From Rhodopseudomonas palustris (GTDB lineage: Bacteria; Pseudomonadota; Alphaproteobacteria; Rhizobiales; Xanthobacteraceae), in the NCBI RefSeq assembly GCF_003591005.1, contig NZ_QYYD01000001.1, positions 1 to 64,000 of the forward strand: a stretch of DNA of 64,000 nt. The letters are read 5' to 3'. The translations under genes and the position numbers were made by a program. Each line of letters opens with the position of its first letter. The stretch's first letter is position 1. A model generated the notes under the pieces. It was not told where the DNA came from, searched no databases, and worked only from the letters and a program-made list of their open reading frames with translations. Shown here piece by piece: positions 29,302-37,515 of this stretch.

Positions 29302-30495
29302 TCAGATGCGGTCGTAGATGGTGAGCATGTCGTCGCCGACGCGCTCGTTGCTGCGTTCGCGCCACTCCGGTGCGGCGGTGATCGCGGCCAGCGGCAAATC
29401 GTCCAGCGCGGCGATGCCGCCCTCGCTGATCGGCGCCGGGCCGCGCAGCAGCCAGATCTCGTCGGCGAGCCGGCCGGCGACGATGGCCCGCGCGGTACGT
29501 GCGCCGCCTTCGACCAGCAGCCGGGTGACGCCCTTCTCGGACAGTTTGCGCAACACCGCCGGCAGATCCAGCCCCGGCGCATCGGCGCAATCGGCGACAT
29601 GGATCACTTCGGCGCCGGCGGCGCCGAGCCGCATCGCGCTCGCGGCTTCGGCGATCTCGGACGCCATCAGCCACAGCGGCGTCTGCCGCGCCGACTGCAC
29701 CAGCTTGGAATCCGACGGGATCCGCAGGCTGCGGTCGAGCACGACGCGGATCGGCGACTGCGCCGCCATGCCGGGCAGCCGGCAGGTCAATTCCGGATCG
29801 TCGGCCAGCACGGTGTTGATGCCGACCAGGATCGCGTCCGACTGCGCGCGCAGTAGGTGCACCCGCGCCCGCGCCGCTTCGCCGGTGATCGCGACCGGCT
29901 TGCGTCCCGCGGCGGCGATCTGGTCGTCGGCCGACACGGCCAGCTTGAGCACGACATGCGGCCGCTGTTCGCGGACCCGTAAGAGATGCCCGGCATGGTC
30001 GCGCGCGGCTTCGTCGGCGCACAGCCCGACCTCGACCGCAATGCCGGCGTCGCGCAGCCGGGCATGCCCCTGCCCGCCGACCAGCGGATTGGGATCCTCG
30101 ATCGCCGACACCACGCGCGTTACACCGGCGGCGATCACCGCATCGGCGCAGGGCGGCGAGCGGCCGTGATGCGCGCACGGCTCCAGCGTGACGTACAGCG
30201 TCGCGCCGCGTGCCGCCTCGCCGGCCCGGCGCAGCGCCTCGACCTCGGCATGCGGCCGGCCGCCATCCTGGGTCCAACCGCGGCCGATGATGACGCTGTC
30301 TTTGACCAGCACCGCGCCGACCGCCGGGTTGGTGCCGGTTCGCCCGAGCCCGCGGCGGCCCAACGTCAGCGCCAGCTGCATGTAGCGAAGATCAGCGGCA
30401 GCGGCCGCCGGCGCCAGCGTCTTAACGCCCTCCTTGGCAGCCTTTTCGGCGGCCAGCTTGGCGCCGTATTGCTCTTCCAGGATGCGGAAGATCAT
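29302..30495 (-). CDS. ribD: Bifunctional pyrimidine deaminase/reductase RibD
   Basis: Deaminates then reduces the second intermediate of riboflavin synthesis. The N-terminal zinc deaminase has HAEVEAL and [11 protein letters not shown]; the C-terminal reductase has VLDRSLRIP and [11 protein letters not shown]. At 397 aa it is full length, with about 35 extra residues at the N terminus. The ATG overlaps the nrdR stop by 4 bp. Confidence 0.95.
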   Translation of the reverse strand: MIFRILEEQYGAKLAAEKAAKEGVKTLAPAAAAADLRYMQLALTLGRRGLGRTGTNPAVGAVLVKDSVIIGRGWTQDGGRPHAEVEALRRAGEAARGATLYVTLEPCAHHGRSPPCADAVIAAGVTRVVSAIEDPNPLVGGQGHARLRDAGIAVEVGLCADEAARDHAGHLLRVREQRPHVVLKLAVSADDQIAAAGRKPVAITGEAARARVHLLRAQSDAILVGINTVLADDPELTCRLPGMAAQSPIRVVLDRSLRIPSDSKLVQSARQTPLWLMASEIAEAASAMRLGAAGAEVIHVADCADAPGLDLPAVLRKLSEKGVTRLLVEGGARTARAIVAGRLADEIWLLRGPAPISEGGIAALDDLPLAAITAAPEWRERSNERVGDDMLTIYDRI

Positions 30496-30974
30496 TTGCG
30501 GACCAGCGCCGGCCGGATCTCGTCCTCATTGGTGAGTTCGCCGAGCACCGCCTCGAAATCCTTGGCCTCGCGAAAATTGCGATACACCGAGGCGAACCGC
30601 ACATAGGCGACGTCGTCGAGCTTGCGGAGGTGATCCATCACGATCTCGCCGATCGTCTCCGACGAGATGTCCGCCTCGCCGCCGCTCTCCAGTTCGCGGA
30701 CGATCGCCGACACCATCTGCTCGACGCGGTCCGGCTCGACCGGCCGCTTGCGCAGGCTGATCTGCACCGAGCGCACCAGCTTGTCGCGGTCGAACGGCAC
30801 GCGGCGGCCGTTGCGCTTGATCACCGTGAGTTCGCGCAGCTGCACACGCTCGAAGGTAGTGAAGCGGAAATTGCATGCCACGCACACCCGCCGCCGCCGG
30901 ATCACCGAGGAATCCTCGGTCGGCCGGCTATCCTTCACCTGGGTATCGAGGCTGTTGCAGTTCGGGCAGCGCAT
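30492..30974 (-). CDS. nrdR: Transcriptional repressor NrdR
   Basis: Represses ribonucleotide reductase genes in response to ATP/dATP. The 160-aa protein has a zinc ribbon [17 protein letters not shown]...[10 protein letters not shown] (four Cys) and an ATP-cone ([19 protein letters not shown]). It lies between glyA and ribD, the standard alphaproteobacterial order. Confidence 0.96.
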   Translation of the reverse strand: MRCPNCNSLDTQVKDSRPTEDSSVIRRRRVCVACNFRFTTFERVQLRELTVIKRNGRRVPFDRDKLVRSVQISLRKRPVEPDRVEQMVSAIVRELESGGEADISSETIGEIVMDHLRKLDDVAYVRFASVYRNFREAKDFEAVLGELTNEDEIRPALVRK

Positions 30975-31021
30975 CGCGACGCGTCCTCAGAGCGGTCCGA
31001 GGGGATCGGTCCCTCACCTTT

Positions 31022-31112
31022 CGTCATGGCCGGGCTCGTCCCGGCCATCCACGCCTTTGACCGCCTCCACGCTTTGAAGGCGTGGATGCCCGGGACAAGC
31101 CCGGGCATGACG
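31022..31112. repeat. Palindromic intergenic repeat, family A
   Basis: Starts CGTCATGGCCGGG and ends CCCGGGCATGACGG with inner arms ATCCACGCCTTT/GAAGGCGTGGAT; between nrdR and glyA. Confidence 0.85.
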
Positions 31113-31124
31113 GGTGATTAGTCG

Positions 31125-32426
31125 TTACTGATAGATCGGGAAGCGGTCGGTCAATTCCTTCACCCGCTGCTTCACCGAGGCCTCCACCAGCGGCGCCGAG
31201 CCTTCAGGCGATTGCGCAATCGCATTCAGCACTTCGGCGATCAAGTTACCAACCTGCTGGAACTCGGCGACACCGAATCCGCGGGTCGTCGCCGCCGGAG
31301 TGCCGAGGCGCAGGCCCGAGGTGACGAAGGGCTTCTCCGGGTCGAACGGGATACCGTTCTTGTTGCAGGTGATGGCGGCGCGAACCAGCGCCTTCTCGGA
31401 GACGTTGCCCTTCAGCCCCTTCGGCCGCAAATCGACCAGCATGAGATGGTTGTCGGTGCCGCCCGAGACCAGATCGAAGCCGGCCGCGCGCAGCGTTTCC
31501 GCAAGCGCCTTGGCGTTTTCGACAACGTTCTTCGTGTAGACTTTGAAGTCCGGTTGCAGCGCTTCCTTGAACGCCACGGCCTTGGCGGCGATGACGTGCA
31601 TCAGCGGGCCGCCCTGCAGACCGGGGAAGATCGCCGAGTTGAATTTCTTCGCCAACGCCTCGTCGTTGGTCAGGATCAGGCCGCCGCGCGGACCGCGCAG
31701 TGATTTGTGAGTCGTGGTGGTGACGACATGGGCGTGCGGCACCGGCGAGGCATGGACGCCGCCCGCCACGAGACCGGCGAAGTGCGCCATGTCGACCATG
31801 AAATACGCCCCGATGCTGTCGGCGATCTCGCGGAAGCGCTTGAAGTCCCAGGCGCGCGGATAGGCCGAGCCGCCGGCGATGATCAGCTTCGGCTTGGTCT
31901 CTTCGGCCAGCTTGGCGACCGCATCCATGTCGATCAGCTGGTCTTCACGGCGGACCGTGTAGTGCACCGGCTTGAACCACTTGCCGCTCATGTTGACCGG
32001 CGCACCATGGGTCAGATGCCCGCCGGCAGCGAGGTCGAGGCCCATGAAGGTATCGCCCGGCTGCAGCAGCGCCAGGAACACGGCCTGGTTCATCTGGCTG
32101 CCGGAGTTCGGCTGGACGTTGGCAAAGCCGGCACCGAACAGCTTCTTGGCGCGCTCGATCGCCAGATTCTCGGCGACGTCGACGAATTCGCAGCCGCCGT
32201 AATAGCGATGGCCCGGATAGCCCTCGGCGTATTTGTTGGTCATCACCGAGCCCTGCGCTTCCAGCACCGCGCGGCTGACGATGTTCTCGGAGGCGATCAG
32301 CTCGACCTCGTGACGCTGGCGGCCGAGTTCGCCCCGGATCGCGGCGGCGATCTCGGGATCGGCCTGCTCGAGCGTGGCGGAGAAGAAGCTGTCGGGCGCG
32401 GAGGCGGTGTTCGCTGATGTGCTCAT
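31125..32426 (-). CDS. glyA: Serine hydroxymethyltransferase
   Basis: PLP enzyme converting serine and tetrahydrofolate to glycine and methylene-THF. The 433-aa protein has VNVQPNSG-like [11 protein letters not shown], the PLP-lysine motif [15 protein letters not shown], and [13 protein letters not shown]. The ATG at 32426 has GGAGAC 8 nt upstream; another ATG 5 codons earlier is less likely. Head of the glyA-nrdR-rib gene series. Confidence 0.97.
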   Translation of the reverse strand: MSTSANTASAPDSFFSATLEQADPEIAAAIRGELGRQRHEVELIASENIVSRAVLEAQGSVMTNKYAEGYPGHRYYGGCEFVDVAENLAIERAKKLFGAGFANVQPNSGSQMNQAVFLALLQPGDTFMGLDLAAGGHLTHGAPVNMSGKWFKPVHYTVRREDQLIDMDAVAKLAEETKPKLIIAGGSAYPRAWDFKRFREIADSIGAYFMVDMAHFAGLVAGGVHASPVPHAHVVTTTTHKSLRGPRGGLILTNDEALAKKFNSAIFPGLQGGPLMHVIAAKAVAFKEALQPDFKVYTKNVVENAKALAETLRAAGFDLVSGGTDNHLMLVDLRPKGLKGNVSEKALVRAAITCNKNGIPFDPEKPFVTSGLRLGTPAATTRGFGVAEFQQVGNLIAEVLNAIAQSPEGSAPLVEASVKQRVKELTDRFPIYQ

Positions 32427-32852
32427 GGGCAATGTCTCCACCGCCGCAGCCGGTTCAGCCGGTGCGAGCGGTTACAGGATAGCGGTTCGGAAGCGGCGGC
32501 TGCCGCATAGCACATCCAGACCGCCCGGCCAAGGACGCCGCCACCATTTGCGGCCACGCGCCCTGGTCAGACCCAGATATGGTGGATGGGAGGCGTTTGC
32601 AGGAGGGATGCGCGGTCGACTTGATCAGCCCATCGTGAACCGATCGCCCTGCATCCGACGCGGCCAGCCAATGCCTCTCCCCAACGCCCCCCTCCCCCTT
32701 GCGGGGAGGGGTCGGGGGTGGGGGTCCCCAGGCACAGCGCGAGCTGAGCCAACCGTAACCCGCTGAGCGAAGCGCCTATCGCATCTCGCGCTGTATCACC
32801 TGCTCTTTGCGGCCATCCAAACGCTTGCCGCGCCAATCACGGGAACCTATGT
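32427..32852. other. Intergenic region between glyA and vapB1
   Basis: No gene seen. It contains the glyA upstream region and, at 32690-32730, a C/G-rich palindrome. A glycine riboswitch was looked for and not found. Confidence 0.5.
32690..32730. repeat. Palindromic repeat, family E (short)
   Basis: CCCCTCCCCCTT followed by GCGGGGAGGGG forms a strong hairpin resembling the arms of 27360-27515. It could act as a bidirectional terminator-like structure. Confidence 0.6.
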
Positions 32853-32869
32853 ATATCCCACACGGATAT
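32853..32869. promoter_or_regulatory. Candidate VapBC autoregulatory operator
   Basis: Perfect inverted repeat ATATCC-CACAC-GGATAT, 15 bp before the vapB1 start codon. Toxin-antitoxin operons of this type are usually repressed by their own complex binding such a dyad. Confidence 0.6.
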
Positions 32870-32883
32870 GCATCGGAGCAAGC

Positions 32884-33117
32884 ATGGCCAGTTCGACCGT
32901 ATTCACCAGCAATCGCAGCCAGGCCGTCCGTCTCCCGAAGGGCGTCGCCTTCCCGGACGGTGTGCACAAGGTCGACATCCTCAAGATCGGCCGCAGCCGC
33001 GTCATCGTTCCGCAAGGCCAACGCTGGGACGACTTCTTCCTGAGCGACAGCCGAGCCAGCGAAGACTTTCTGAACGAGCGGCTGCAGCCACCCGCCGATG
33101 ATCGTGAGCTGCTGTAA
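32884..33117 (+). CDS. vapB: VapB antitoxin, AbrB/SpoVT-like
   Basis: A 77-aa antitoxin. The N-terminal swapped-hairpin DNA-binding domain (SNRSQAVRLPKGVAFPDGV, residues 9-27, and IGRSRVIVPQG) is of the AbrB/MazE-like VapB type; the C-terminal part (DDFFLSDSRASEDFL) should wrap the toxin. GGAG lies 6 nt upstream of the ATG. The stop overlaps the vapC start by one base (TAATG), giving tight coupling. Confidence 0.9.
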   Translation: MASSTVFTSNRSQAVRLPKGVAFPDGVHKVDILKIGRSRVIVPQGQRWDDFFLSDSRASEDFLNERLQPPADDRELL

Positions 33118-33515
33118 TGCTCACCTATATGCTCGACACGAATATCTGCATCTACGTCATCAAGACACATCCCCCGGCCCTGCGCGAAAAATTCAACGCA
33201 TTGGCCGAGCAGCTTTGCATCTCCAGCATCAGCCTCGGTGAACTGATCTACGGCGCCGAAAAATCAGCGCGACGCGTCGAAAATCTCGACAGAGTCACCA
33301 GCTTCGTCGCACGTCTGGAAGTCCTCCCGTTCGCCGACAAGGCCGCCGCGCACTACGGCCAACTCCGCGCCGAACTCGAACGCGCCGGTACGCCTTGCGG
33401 CGCCTACGACATGCAGATCGGCGGCCACGCGCGGAGCGAGGGGTTGATTGTCGTCACCAACAACATGCGCGAGTTCGCACGGATGCCAGGGGTGAGGACG
33501 GAGAATTGGGTGTGA
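33117..33515 (+). CDS. vapC: VapC PIN-domain ribonuclease toxin
   Basis: A 132-aa PIN-domain RNase that probably cleaves a tRNA or rRNA when free of VapB. Acidic active-site residues are Asp7 (MLDTNICIY), Glu42 (LGELIYGAE) and Asp98 (AYDMQIGGHA), followed by TNNMREF. All are present, so the toxin looks intact. Typical MTxxxLDTNI start supports the ATG at 33117. Confidence 0.92.
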   Translation: MLTYMLDTNICIYVIKTHPPALREKFNALAEQLCISSISLGELIYGAEKSARRVENLDRVTSFVARLEVLPFADKAAAHYGQLRAELERAGTPCGAYDMQIGGHARSEGLIVVTNNMREFARMPGVRTENWV

Positions 33516-33520
33516 ACTTC

Positions 33521-33550
33521 GTAGCCCGCAGGAGCGAAGCGACATGCGGG
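33521..33550. repeat. Half REP-like element, family D
   Basis: GTAGCCCGCAGGAGCGAAGC...ATGCGGG, a single arm of the family seen as pairs at 34415-34495 and 44064-44139. Confidence 0.75.
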
Positions 33551-33700
33551 ATCGACAGGTAGGTTGACGCTTCCTCCATCTCGCCGACATCCTGCGATTG
33601 TTTGCATATGAGACCGCTCCGGGCTCTTCCGCTCTGAAAATGTCTTGCACGTATCAAGGCTTGGCAGAATATACCTGATCAAGAACCAAGGAACCCCGTC

Positions 33701-33955
33701 ATGGCTCTTAGTATCAAGGATCCGGAGACCGAGCGTCTGGCACGCCATCTCGCTGAGGCCACCGGTGAGACCATCACGCAGGCAACCAAACGCGCTCTGG
33801 AAGAGCGGCTGCGCCGCGTCGGCGGAGCGTCCCGTCGAGCCGGATTGCTGGAGGACATGGCGAGCATCCGTCAGCGCTGGAGCGCCATGCCGATCCGCGA
33901 CGACCGCACGCCGGAGGAAATTCTCGGCTACGACGATCAAGGATTGCCGCGCTGA
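33701..33955 (+). CDS. vapB: VapB antitoxin, Rv0623-type
   Basis: An 84-aa antitoxin unrelated to the first. It begins ALSIKDPETERLARHLAEATGET, cut here as ALSIKDPETERLARHLAE then TITQATKRALEERL, the signature of the Rv0623/PSK-type VapB with a ribbon-helix-helix-like start. The C-terminal half (RQRWSAMPIRDDRTPEEILGYDD) is the toxin-binding tail, ending in the common GYDxxGLPR. The stop overlaps the next start (TGATG). Confidence 0.92.
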   Translation: MALSIKDPETERLARHLAEATGETITQATKRALEERLRRVGGASRRAGLLEDMASIRQRWSAMPIRDDRTPEEILGYDDQGLPR

Positions 33956-34335
33956 TGGTGATCGACACCTCCGCCATCGTAGCGATCGCGCTCGACGAGC
34001 CCGAGGCGGCCGCCTTCGAAGCGCGTATTGTCGATGATCCGGTCCGGCTCATCTCCGCCGCCACGGTGCTTGAAACGACCATCGTGTTGGAAACCCGACT
34101 CGGCGACGCGGCCGGTCGCGAATTCGATCTTTGGCTGCTCAAAATCGGCGCCGACATCGTCCCGGTCGACGCCGAACAGACGGAGGCGGCGCGCCGCGCC
34201 TGGCGCCGCTACGGCAAGGGCCGCCACCCGGCCGCACTCAACTACGGCGATTGTTTCGCCTACGCCCTGGCAGCGACCCGCGGCGAGCCGCTGCTGTACA
34301 AGGGCGCGGATTTTTCGAAGACCGAGATCGGTTAG
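33955..34335 (+). CDS. vapC: VapC PIN-domain ribonuclease toxin
   Basis: A 126-aa PIN-domain toxin matching the preceding antitoxin. It begins MVIDTSAIVAI with Asp4, and has Glu40 (ATVLETTIVLE), Asp99 (LNYGDCFAYALA) and Asp119 (KGADFSKTEI). This is the standard VapC arrangement of the VapBC family with GYD-tailed antitoxins. It appears intact. Confidence 0.93.
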   Translation: MVIDTSAIVAIALDEPEAAAFEARIVDDPVRLISAATVLETTIVLETRLGDAAGREFDLWLLKIGADIVPVDAEQTEAARRAWRRYGKGRHPAALNYGDCFAYALAATRGEPLLYKGADFSKTEIG

Positions 34336-34414
34336 TTCGCGTCGGCCGAATGCGCGCCACGACGCGCAACCATTGTCGCCAGATGGCGAACCGCTCCGGA
34401 CTGCCTTCCAATTG

Positions 34415-34495
34415 GTAGCCCGCATGAGCGTAGCGACATGCGGGAATGATCGGGTGGTCCATCTCCCCGCATATCGCTGCGCTCATGCGGGCTAC
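34415..34495. repeat. Paired REP-like element, family D, truncating a HEPN gene
   Basis: Inverted arms GTAGCCCGCATGAGCG (left) and GCTCATGCGGGCTAC (right). On the minus strand its first three bases beyond AAG (TAG of GTAGCCCG) provide the stop of the HEPN remnant. Confidence 0.85.
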
Positions 34496-34563
34496 TTGCT
34501 TTCCAAACGATCGCCCCAAGCGATGATGTCGTTCAGCCAATCGAGGACAGAGCGCCGGGTCAC
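34492..34563 (-). pseudogene. HEPN (DUF86) toxin remnant, truncated by a REP element
   Basis: A GTG overlapping the nucleotidyltransferase stop (GTGA) opens a 23-codon frame reading VTRRSVLDWLNDIIAWGDRL, which resembles the first helix of DUF86/HEPN proteins (M-T-R-R-S-V-x-x-x-L-x-D-I). It then hits a TAG supplied by the family-D repeat at 34415-34495. The rest of the roughly 110-residue HEPN domain with its RxxxxH active site is missing and not found on the other side of the repeat. Confidence 0.6.
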
Positions 34564-34877
34564 CGCAGCGGCACGAGGTCGGCTTCGATCCGGGCGGCCA
34601 CATCGGGCGCCAGCAGGCCGGCGGTGACGATCTCGACACGGCAGCCGAGTACTCGTTCGAGCGCCTGTTCGGCGCGGGCGAAATCGTACAGCGAAGTCCC
34701 CGGGGCCGCGTCGACCAGGAGGTCGAGATCGCTGCCCGGGGCATCTTCGCCGCGCGCGACGGAGCCGAACAGCCGGGGCCGGGTCATGCCGAACGTGGCC
34801 AAGATCGCGTCCAGTCGATCATGATGCGCAGCGAGCGCATCGGATGGTTTTACGACAGCGGGCGGGTCGGACAGCAT
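34560..34877 (-). CDS. MNT-type nucleotidyltransferase (HEPN/MNT antitoxin-like)
   Basis: A 105-aa minimal nucleotidyltransferase. The catalytic motif FGSVARGE (Gly38-Ser39) followed by GSDLDLLVD (Asp50, Asp52) is complete. Such MntA-like proteins AMPylate and silence a HEPN toxin encoded immediately downstream. Here the downstream HEPN frame overlaps by 4 bp but is truncated, so this is probably an orphan antitoxin. Confidence 0.85.
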   Translation of the reverse strand: MLSDPPAVVKPSDALAAHHDRLDAILATFGMTRPRLFGSVARGEDAPGSDLDLLVDAAPGTSLYDFARAEQALERVLGCRVEIVTAGLLAPDVAARIEADLVPLR

Positions 34878-34912
34878 AACTGATGATATCAGAGCGCCGC
34901 CCTGCCGTCATC

Positions 34913-35539
34913 TCACCCCATCCGATACGCCCCGCCCTTCTCCACGCTGCGCCGGAACGCCGGCCGCGCGTGCATTCGCCCGATCCAGGCCGCCAGCGCC
35001 GGGTACGGCGCGAGCTTGCCGAACGATCCCGCGACCTCGGCGACGAAGCTCATCATGATGTCGGCGCCGGTCAGGCTATCGCCGACGAAGTACTCGCGGC
35101 CTTGCAGCGCGCGCTCAATGTAACCGAGATGATTGGCAATCTCGCTGTCGATGCGTGGCTGCAGCCGGGCGGCGGCGTCTTTGAGGCGGCTGGTGTAGAG
35201 CTGCAGCATCAGCGGCAACATCGCCGAGCCCTCGGCGTAGTGCAGCCATTCCTGATAGGCCTCGAAGTCGCGCGTACCCTCGGCGGGGCGCAGCGTGCTG
35301 CCGGTCGCGTAGCGGCGCAGGATGTAGTCGACGATCGCACCGGACTCGGCCAGCGTCAGGTCGCCGTCGGTGATCACCGGTGACTTGCCGAGCGGGTGCA
35401 CGGTTTCGAGTTCGGGCGGCGCCAGCCGCGTGGTGGCGTCACGCTGATAGCGCTTCAGCTCGTAGGGCGTGCCGATCTCTTCCAGCAGCCACAGGATGCG
35501 CTGCGAGCGCGAGTCGTTGAGGTGGTGAAGCGTCAGCAT
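34913..35539 (-). CDS. Glutathione S-transferase family protein
   Basis: A 208-aa two-domain protein: thioredoxin-like N-terminal domain (LHHLNDSRSQRILWLLEE, glutathione-binding LGKSPVITDGD and the cis-Pro, then AESGAIVDYIL) and an all-helical C-terminal domain. The N-terminal Ser in NDSRSQR may activate glutathione. The substrate is unknown. AGGAG precedes the ATG. Confidence 0.9.
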   Translation of the reverse strand: MLTLHHLNDSRSQRILWLLEEIGTPYELKRYQRDATTRLAPPELETVHPLGKSPVITDGDLTLAESGAIVDYILRRYATGSTLRPAEGTRDFEAYQEWLHYAEGSAMLPLMLQLYTSRLKDAAARLQPRIDSEIANHLGYIERALQGREYFVGDSLTGADIMMSFVAEVAGSFGKLAPYPALAAWIGRMHARPAFRRSVEKGGAYRMG

Positions 35540-35617
35540 GGCGGTCTCCTGCGAGCTTACGCGGCGCGCTGCGGCGCGGGCCGGTGGGAATGGGGCGTTG
35601 TCGATCTTGCGCGCGGT

Positions 35618-35647
35618 CCCGGATTTCGCTGCGCTGCATCCGGGCTA
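35618..35647. repeat. Half REP-like element, family D
   Basis: CCCGGATTTCGCTGCGCTGC...CCGGGCTAC, a single arm related to the pair at 44064-44139. Confidence 0.7.
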
Positions 35648-35665
35648 CGGGTACGCCGGGACGCG

Positions 35666-35872
35666 TTACAGCGTCTCCTGCTTGGCGCCGCATTCCTTGC
35701 AATTGTAGCCGACGCGGCTGACGCCCTTCGGCGCCTTGACCTTGTTGGGCGCGCCGCATTTGCCGCAGGTCGCCATGATGACGGTGTCGCCCTGCTTCAC
35801 CGTGACCGTCTTGTTGGCCATCGCCTCGCGCATCAGCCGTTCGGCCTCCTCGCGCATCGCCTTCTTGTCCAT
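35666..35872 (-). CDS. Small zinc-ribbon-like hypothetical protein
   Basis: A 68-aa protein. The first half is a charged helix (KKAMREEAERLMREAMANKT); the second has CGKCGAPNKV and YNCKECGAK, two CxxC pairs that should bind one zinc ion. The ATG at 35872 starts MDKKAMRE. I do not recognise a specific family; a nucleic-acid or protein-interaction role is possible. Confidence 0.7.
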   Translation of the reverse strand: MDKKAMREEAERLMREAMANKTVTVKQGDTVIMATCGKCGAPNKVKAPKGVSRVGYNCKECGAKQETL

Positions 35873-35963
35873 ACCCTGCCCTTGCTGCTGCGGTGTCGAG
35901 GCGCCTTGTAACCTAGCGGCGCGGCGGCGCCGCATGAAATTCGCCGTGGCGTGTGAAATCCCG

Positions 35964-35992
35964 TTGACAGCCGGCCATATTAGGATTATATA
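35964..35992 (+). promoter_or_regulatory. Strong sigma-70-type promoter
   Basis: TTGACA, a 17-bp spacer, and TATATA: a near-consensus housekeeping promoter reading rightward. Transcription would begin near 36000. No open reading frame with a ribosome site follows; the downstream DNA is GC-rich and highly self-complementary. Confidence 0.75.
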
Positions 35993-35999
35993 CCCATTG

Positions 36000-36475
36000 T
36001 CCTGTCCGTGAGGGGCGCTTCTCGAGGGCGCTTGGAAGCGGGACAGATCGTCGGCCGGGAGACCGGCCGGTGACGGTCGGCGGAGTCGCGCGATGCGGCG
36101 ACGCCCGGCCGGATGCGGCGTCCTGCGCGGTGTGTCTCGCACGCACATCGTCCGGGAAGTCGAGGGCCACCGTCCGCCGCTACTACGAGCGGCCGCCGCT
36201 TTAAGAGGCTGGACGGGTCGAGAGGAGGCCGGGGAAAGCCCGCAAGCTCGCTCGGTCCCGGAAGCACGGTCCTTCGGCTCAAAACTCGCCGCGGTGGGCG
36301 CGCCGGAAGGCGTCGCGCGAGGGATCGCAGCCCTCGCGACAAGCTCCACCACTCTGCGCCGACCGGCGCGCCCCCGCCCCTCGCTGTGAAGCGACAGGAG
36401 CAAACCTCGGGCTCAGCAGAGCCGCGAGAACGAAGCGGCGTGGCTATTCGAACGACAGGGCTGTTTGACACGTGA
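36000..36475 (+). ncRNA. Candidate structured non-coding RNA, unknown family
   Basis: About 480 nt with no convincing gene, directly behind the promoter at 35964-35992. It folds into many strong helices. CTGTCC at 36002 pairs with GGACAG at 36041. A 7-bp CGGCCGG helix closed by a GAGA (GNRA) loop lies at 36052-36069. A TCGCT/AGCGA helix with a GTGA (GNRA) loop lies at 36381-36394, and a CTCGGGCTC/GAGCC...CGAG hairpin at about 36407-36428. I could not match it to RNase P RNA, tmRNA, SRP RNA or 6S RNA. The 3' end is uncertain. Confidence 0.45.
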
Positions 36476-36520
36476 ATCAAAATTTGGCGGTGAAGCAGAG
36501 CGGCCGCCCCACTCTCCGAC

Positions 36521-36634
36521 GTCATCGCCCAACTTGATCGGGCGACCAGTATTCCAGGGCTTTCGCCGGTCGGCCGTGCAAACACCGCGAGCACTTTGCA
36601 ATACTGGGTCATCCGCTTTTCGTGGAGGATGACG
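36521..36634. repeat. Palindromic intergenic repeat, family F
   Basis: Outer arms GTCATC/GATGAC and inner arms CCAGTATT (36546-36553)/AATACTGG (36600-36607) make an imperfect 114-bp palindrome. Only one copy is seen in this window; the type resembles degenerate intergenic repeats of rhizobial genomes. Confidence 0.6.
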
Positions 36635-36714
36635 ACAGTGCTTGGGGCAACTTGCATCCCCAACTTCGCTTTCGCGGAGGACGACGGCAAACATTGGGGG
36701 GCCGATCCCAGCCC

Positions 36715-37272
36715 TCACTTCAGCTTCAGCAATTCCTCCCGCGCCTGCTCGAGTTGCGGCAATTGCTGTTTGGCGAAGCGGCGTACGTCGTCATTGTCCG
36801 GATGCAGCAGATAGCGCCGCAACAGGCCGATCGCGCCGTCGATGTCTTCCTTCTGATTGTCGAGATAGTCGCGGATGAATGCGGCGCCGACTTCGCCCTG
36901 CAGACCGGCGAGTTCGTTGCGACGGATCAGGCTGGGATCGGGCGCGAAATTGATGTTGAGCAGGCCGAACATGTTGAGACGGCCGATCTCGATCTCGCGC
37001 TGTCGGGCCTGCTCGGCCTGAGTCGCCGCGAACTGTCGGATTCGCTCGTCGCCGCGTGTCTCCGCGAGACCGTACGAGCGCAACTGCACCATGTTGAATT
37101 CGTGCAGCAGCCGCAGCACATCGTGCTCGTTGGGGGGCCAGCCGAACAGCCGCTTGAAACCGATATCCTCGAGCAGCGAGCGCTTACGCGGCGTCTCGGA
37201 GCCGGCGATCGCACCGGCAAATACGACGATCGCCGGGAGGATTGCAACCAGCCCGGCGATCAATCGGATCAT
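36715..37272 (-). CDS. DUF4142-like exported hypothetical protein
   Basis: A 185-aa protein with an N-terminal hydrophobic segment (MIRLIAGLVAILPAIVVFAGAIAGS quoted in part: LVAILPAIVVFAGAIAG, residues 8-24) acting as a signal peptide or anchor. The rest is helical. Its C-terminal half (FIRDYLDNQ ... DDVRRFAKQQLPQLEQAREE) resembles the ferritin-like DUF4142 pattern in which a D-x-x-x-x-x-FA-x-x-x-LP motif precedes the last helix. Last of three small genes in tight series. Confidence 0.6.
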   Translation of the reverse strand: MIRLIAGLVAILPAIVVFAGAIAGSETPRKRSLLEDIGFKRLFGWPPNEHDVLRLLHEFNMVQLRSYGLAETRGDERIRQFAATQAEQARQREIEIGRLNMFGLLNINFAPDPSLIRRNELAGLQGEVGAAFIRDYLDNQKEDIDGAIGLLRRYLLHPDNDDVRRFAKQQLPQLEQAREELLKLK

Positions 37273-37284
37273 GGTAAAACTGCC

Positions 37285-37500
37285 TCAGAGGCCGGTGTAA
37301 CCCGCCTTGACCGGATCGTTGCTGCCGTCGAGCTCGCGCAGGTATACCAGCCCGCAGACCGTAAGGCGATTATCGTCGGTTTCACCGGCTTCGAACAGCG
37401 TGCGGATGTAGTTTTCCACTTTGACCTTCATCTGATCCGCCGCATCCTGGCTGGTCAGCAGTCCATAGGTCTGGATCACGCGGTCGATGGCTCGTTGCAT
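37285..37500 (-). CDS. Hypothetical protein in three-gene unknown operon
   Basis: A 71-aa protein with no signal peptide, containing AIDRVIQTYGLLTSQDAADQ and a single cysteine. AGAGG lies about 8 nt before the ATG. Gaps of 12 and 15 bp to its neighbours on the same strand suggest one transcript. I do not recognise a family. Confidence 0.55.
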   Translation of the reverse strand: MQRAIDRVIQTYGLLTSQDAADQMKVKVENYIRTLFEAGETDDNRLTVCGLVYLRELDGSNDPVKAGYTGL

Positions 37501-37515
37501 GCGGTGCCTCTCTGC

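Noticed and set aside
28550-30495. FMN riboswitch in the rib operon
   Set aside because: No conserved RFN element sequence was seen upstream of ribD, ribE or ribH.
34336-34414. Continuation of the HEPN gene beyond the repeat
   Set aside because: The reverse-strand translation of this stretch shows no RxxxxH or DUF86-like sequence.
36000-36475. The structured region as RNase P RNA, tmRNA or a group II intron
   Set aside because: It lacks the GAGGAAAGTCC core of RNase P, any A-N-D-N type tag frame of tmRNA, and a domain V hairpin.
35986-36690. A 234-codon minus-strand frame through the structured region
   Set aside because: No ribosome site, Arg/Pro/Ser-rich composition and no family resemblance; the opposite strand has a strong promoter and RNA-like helices.
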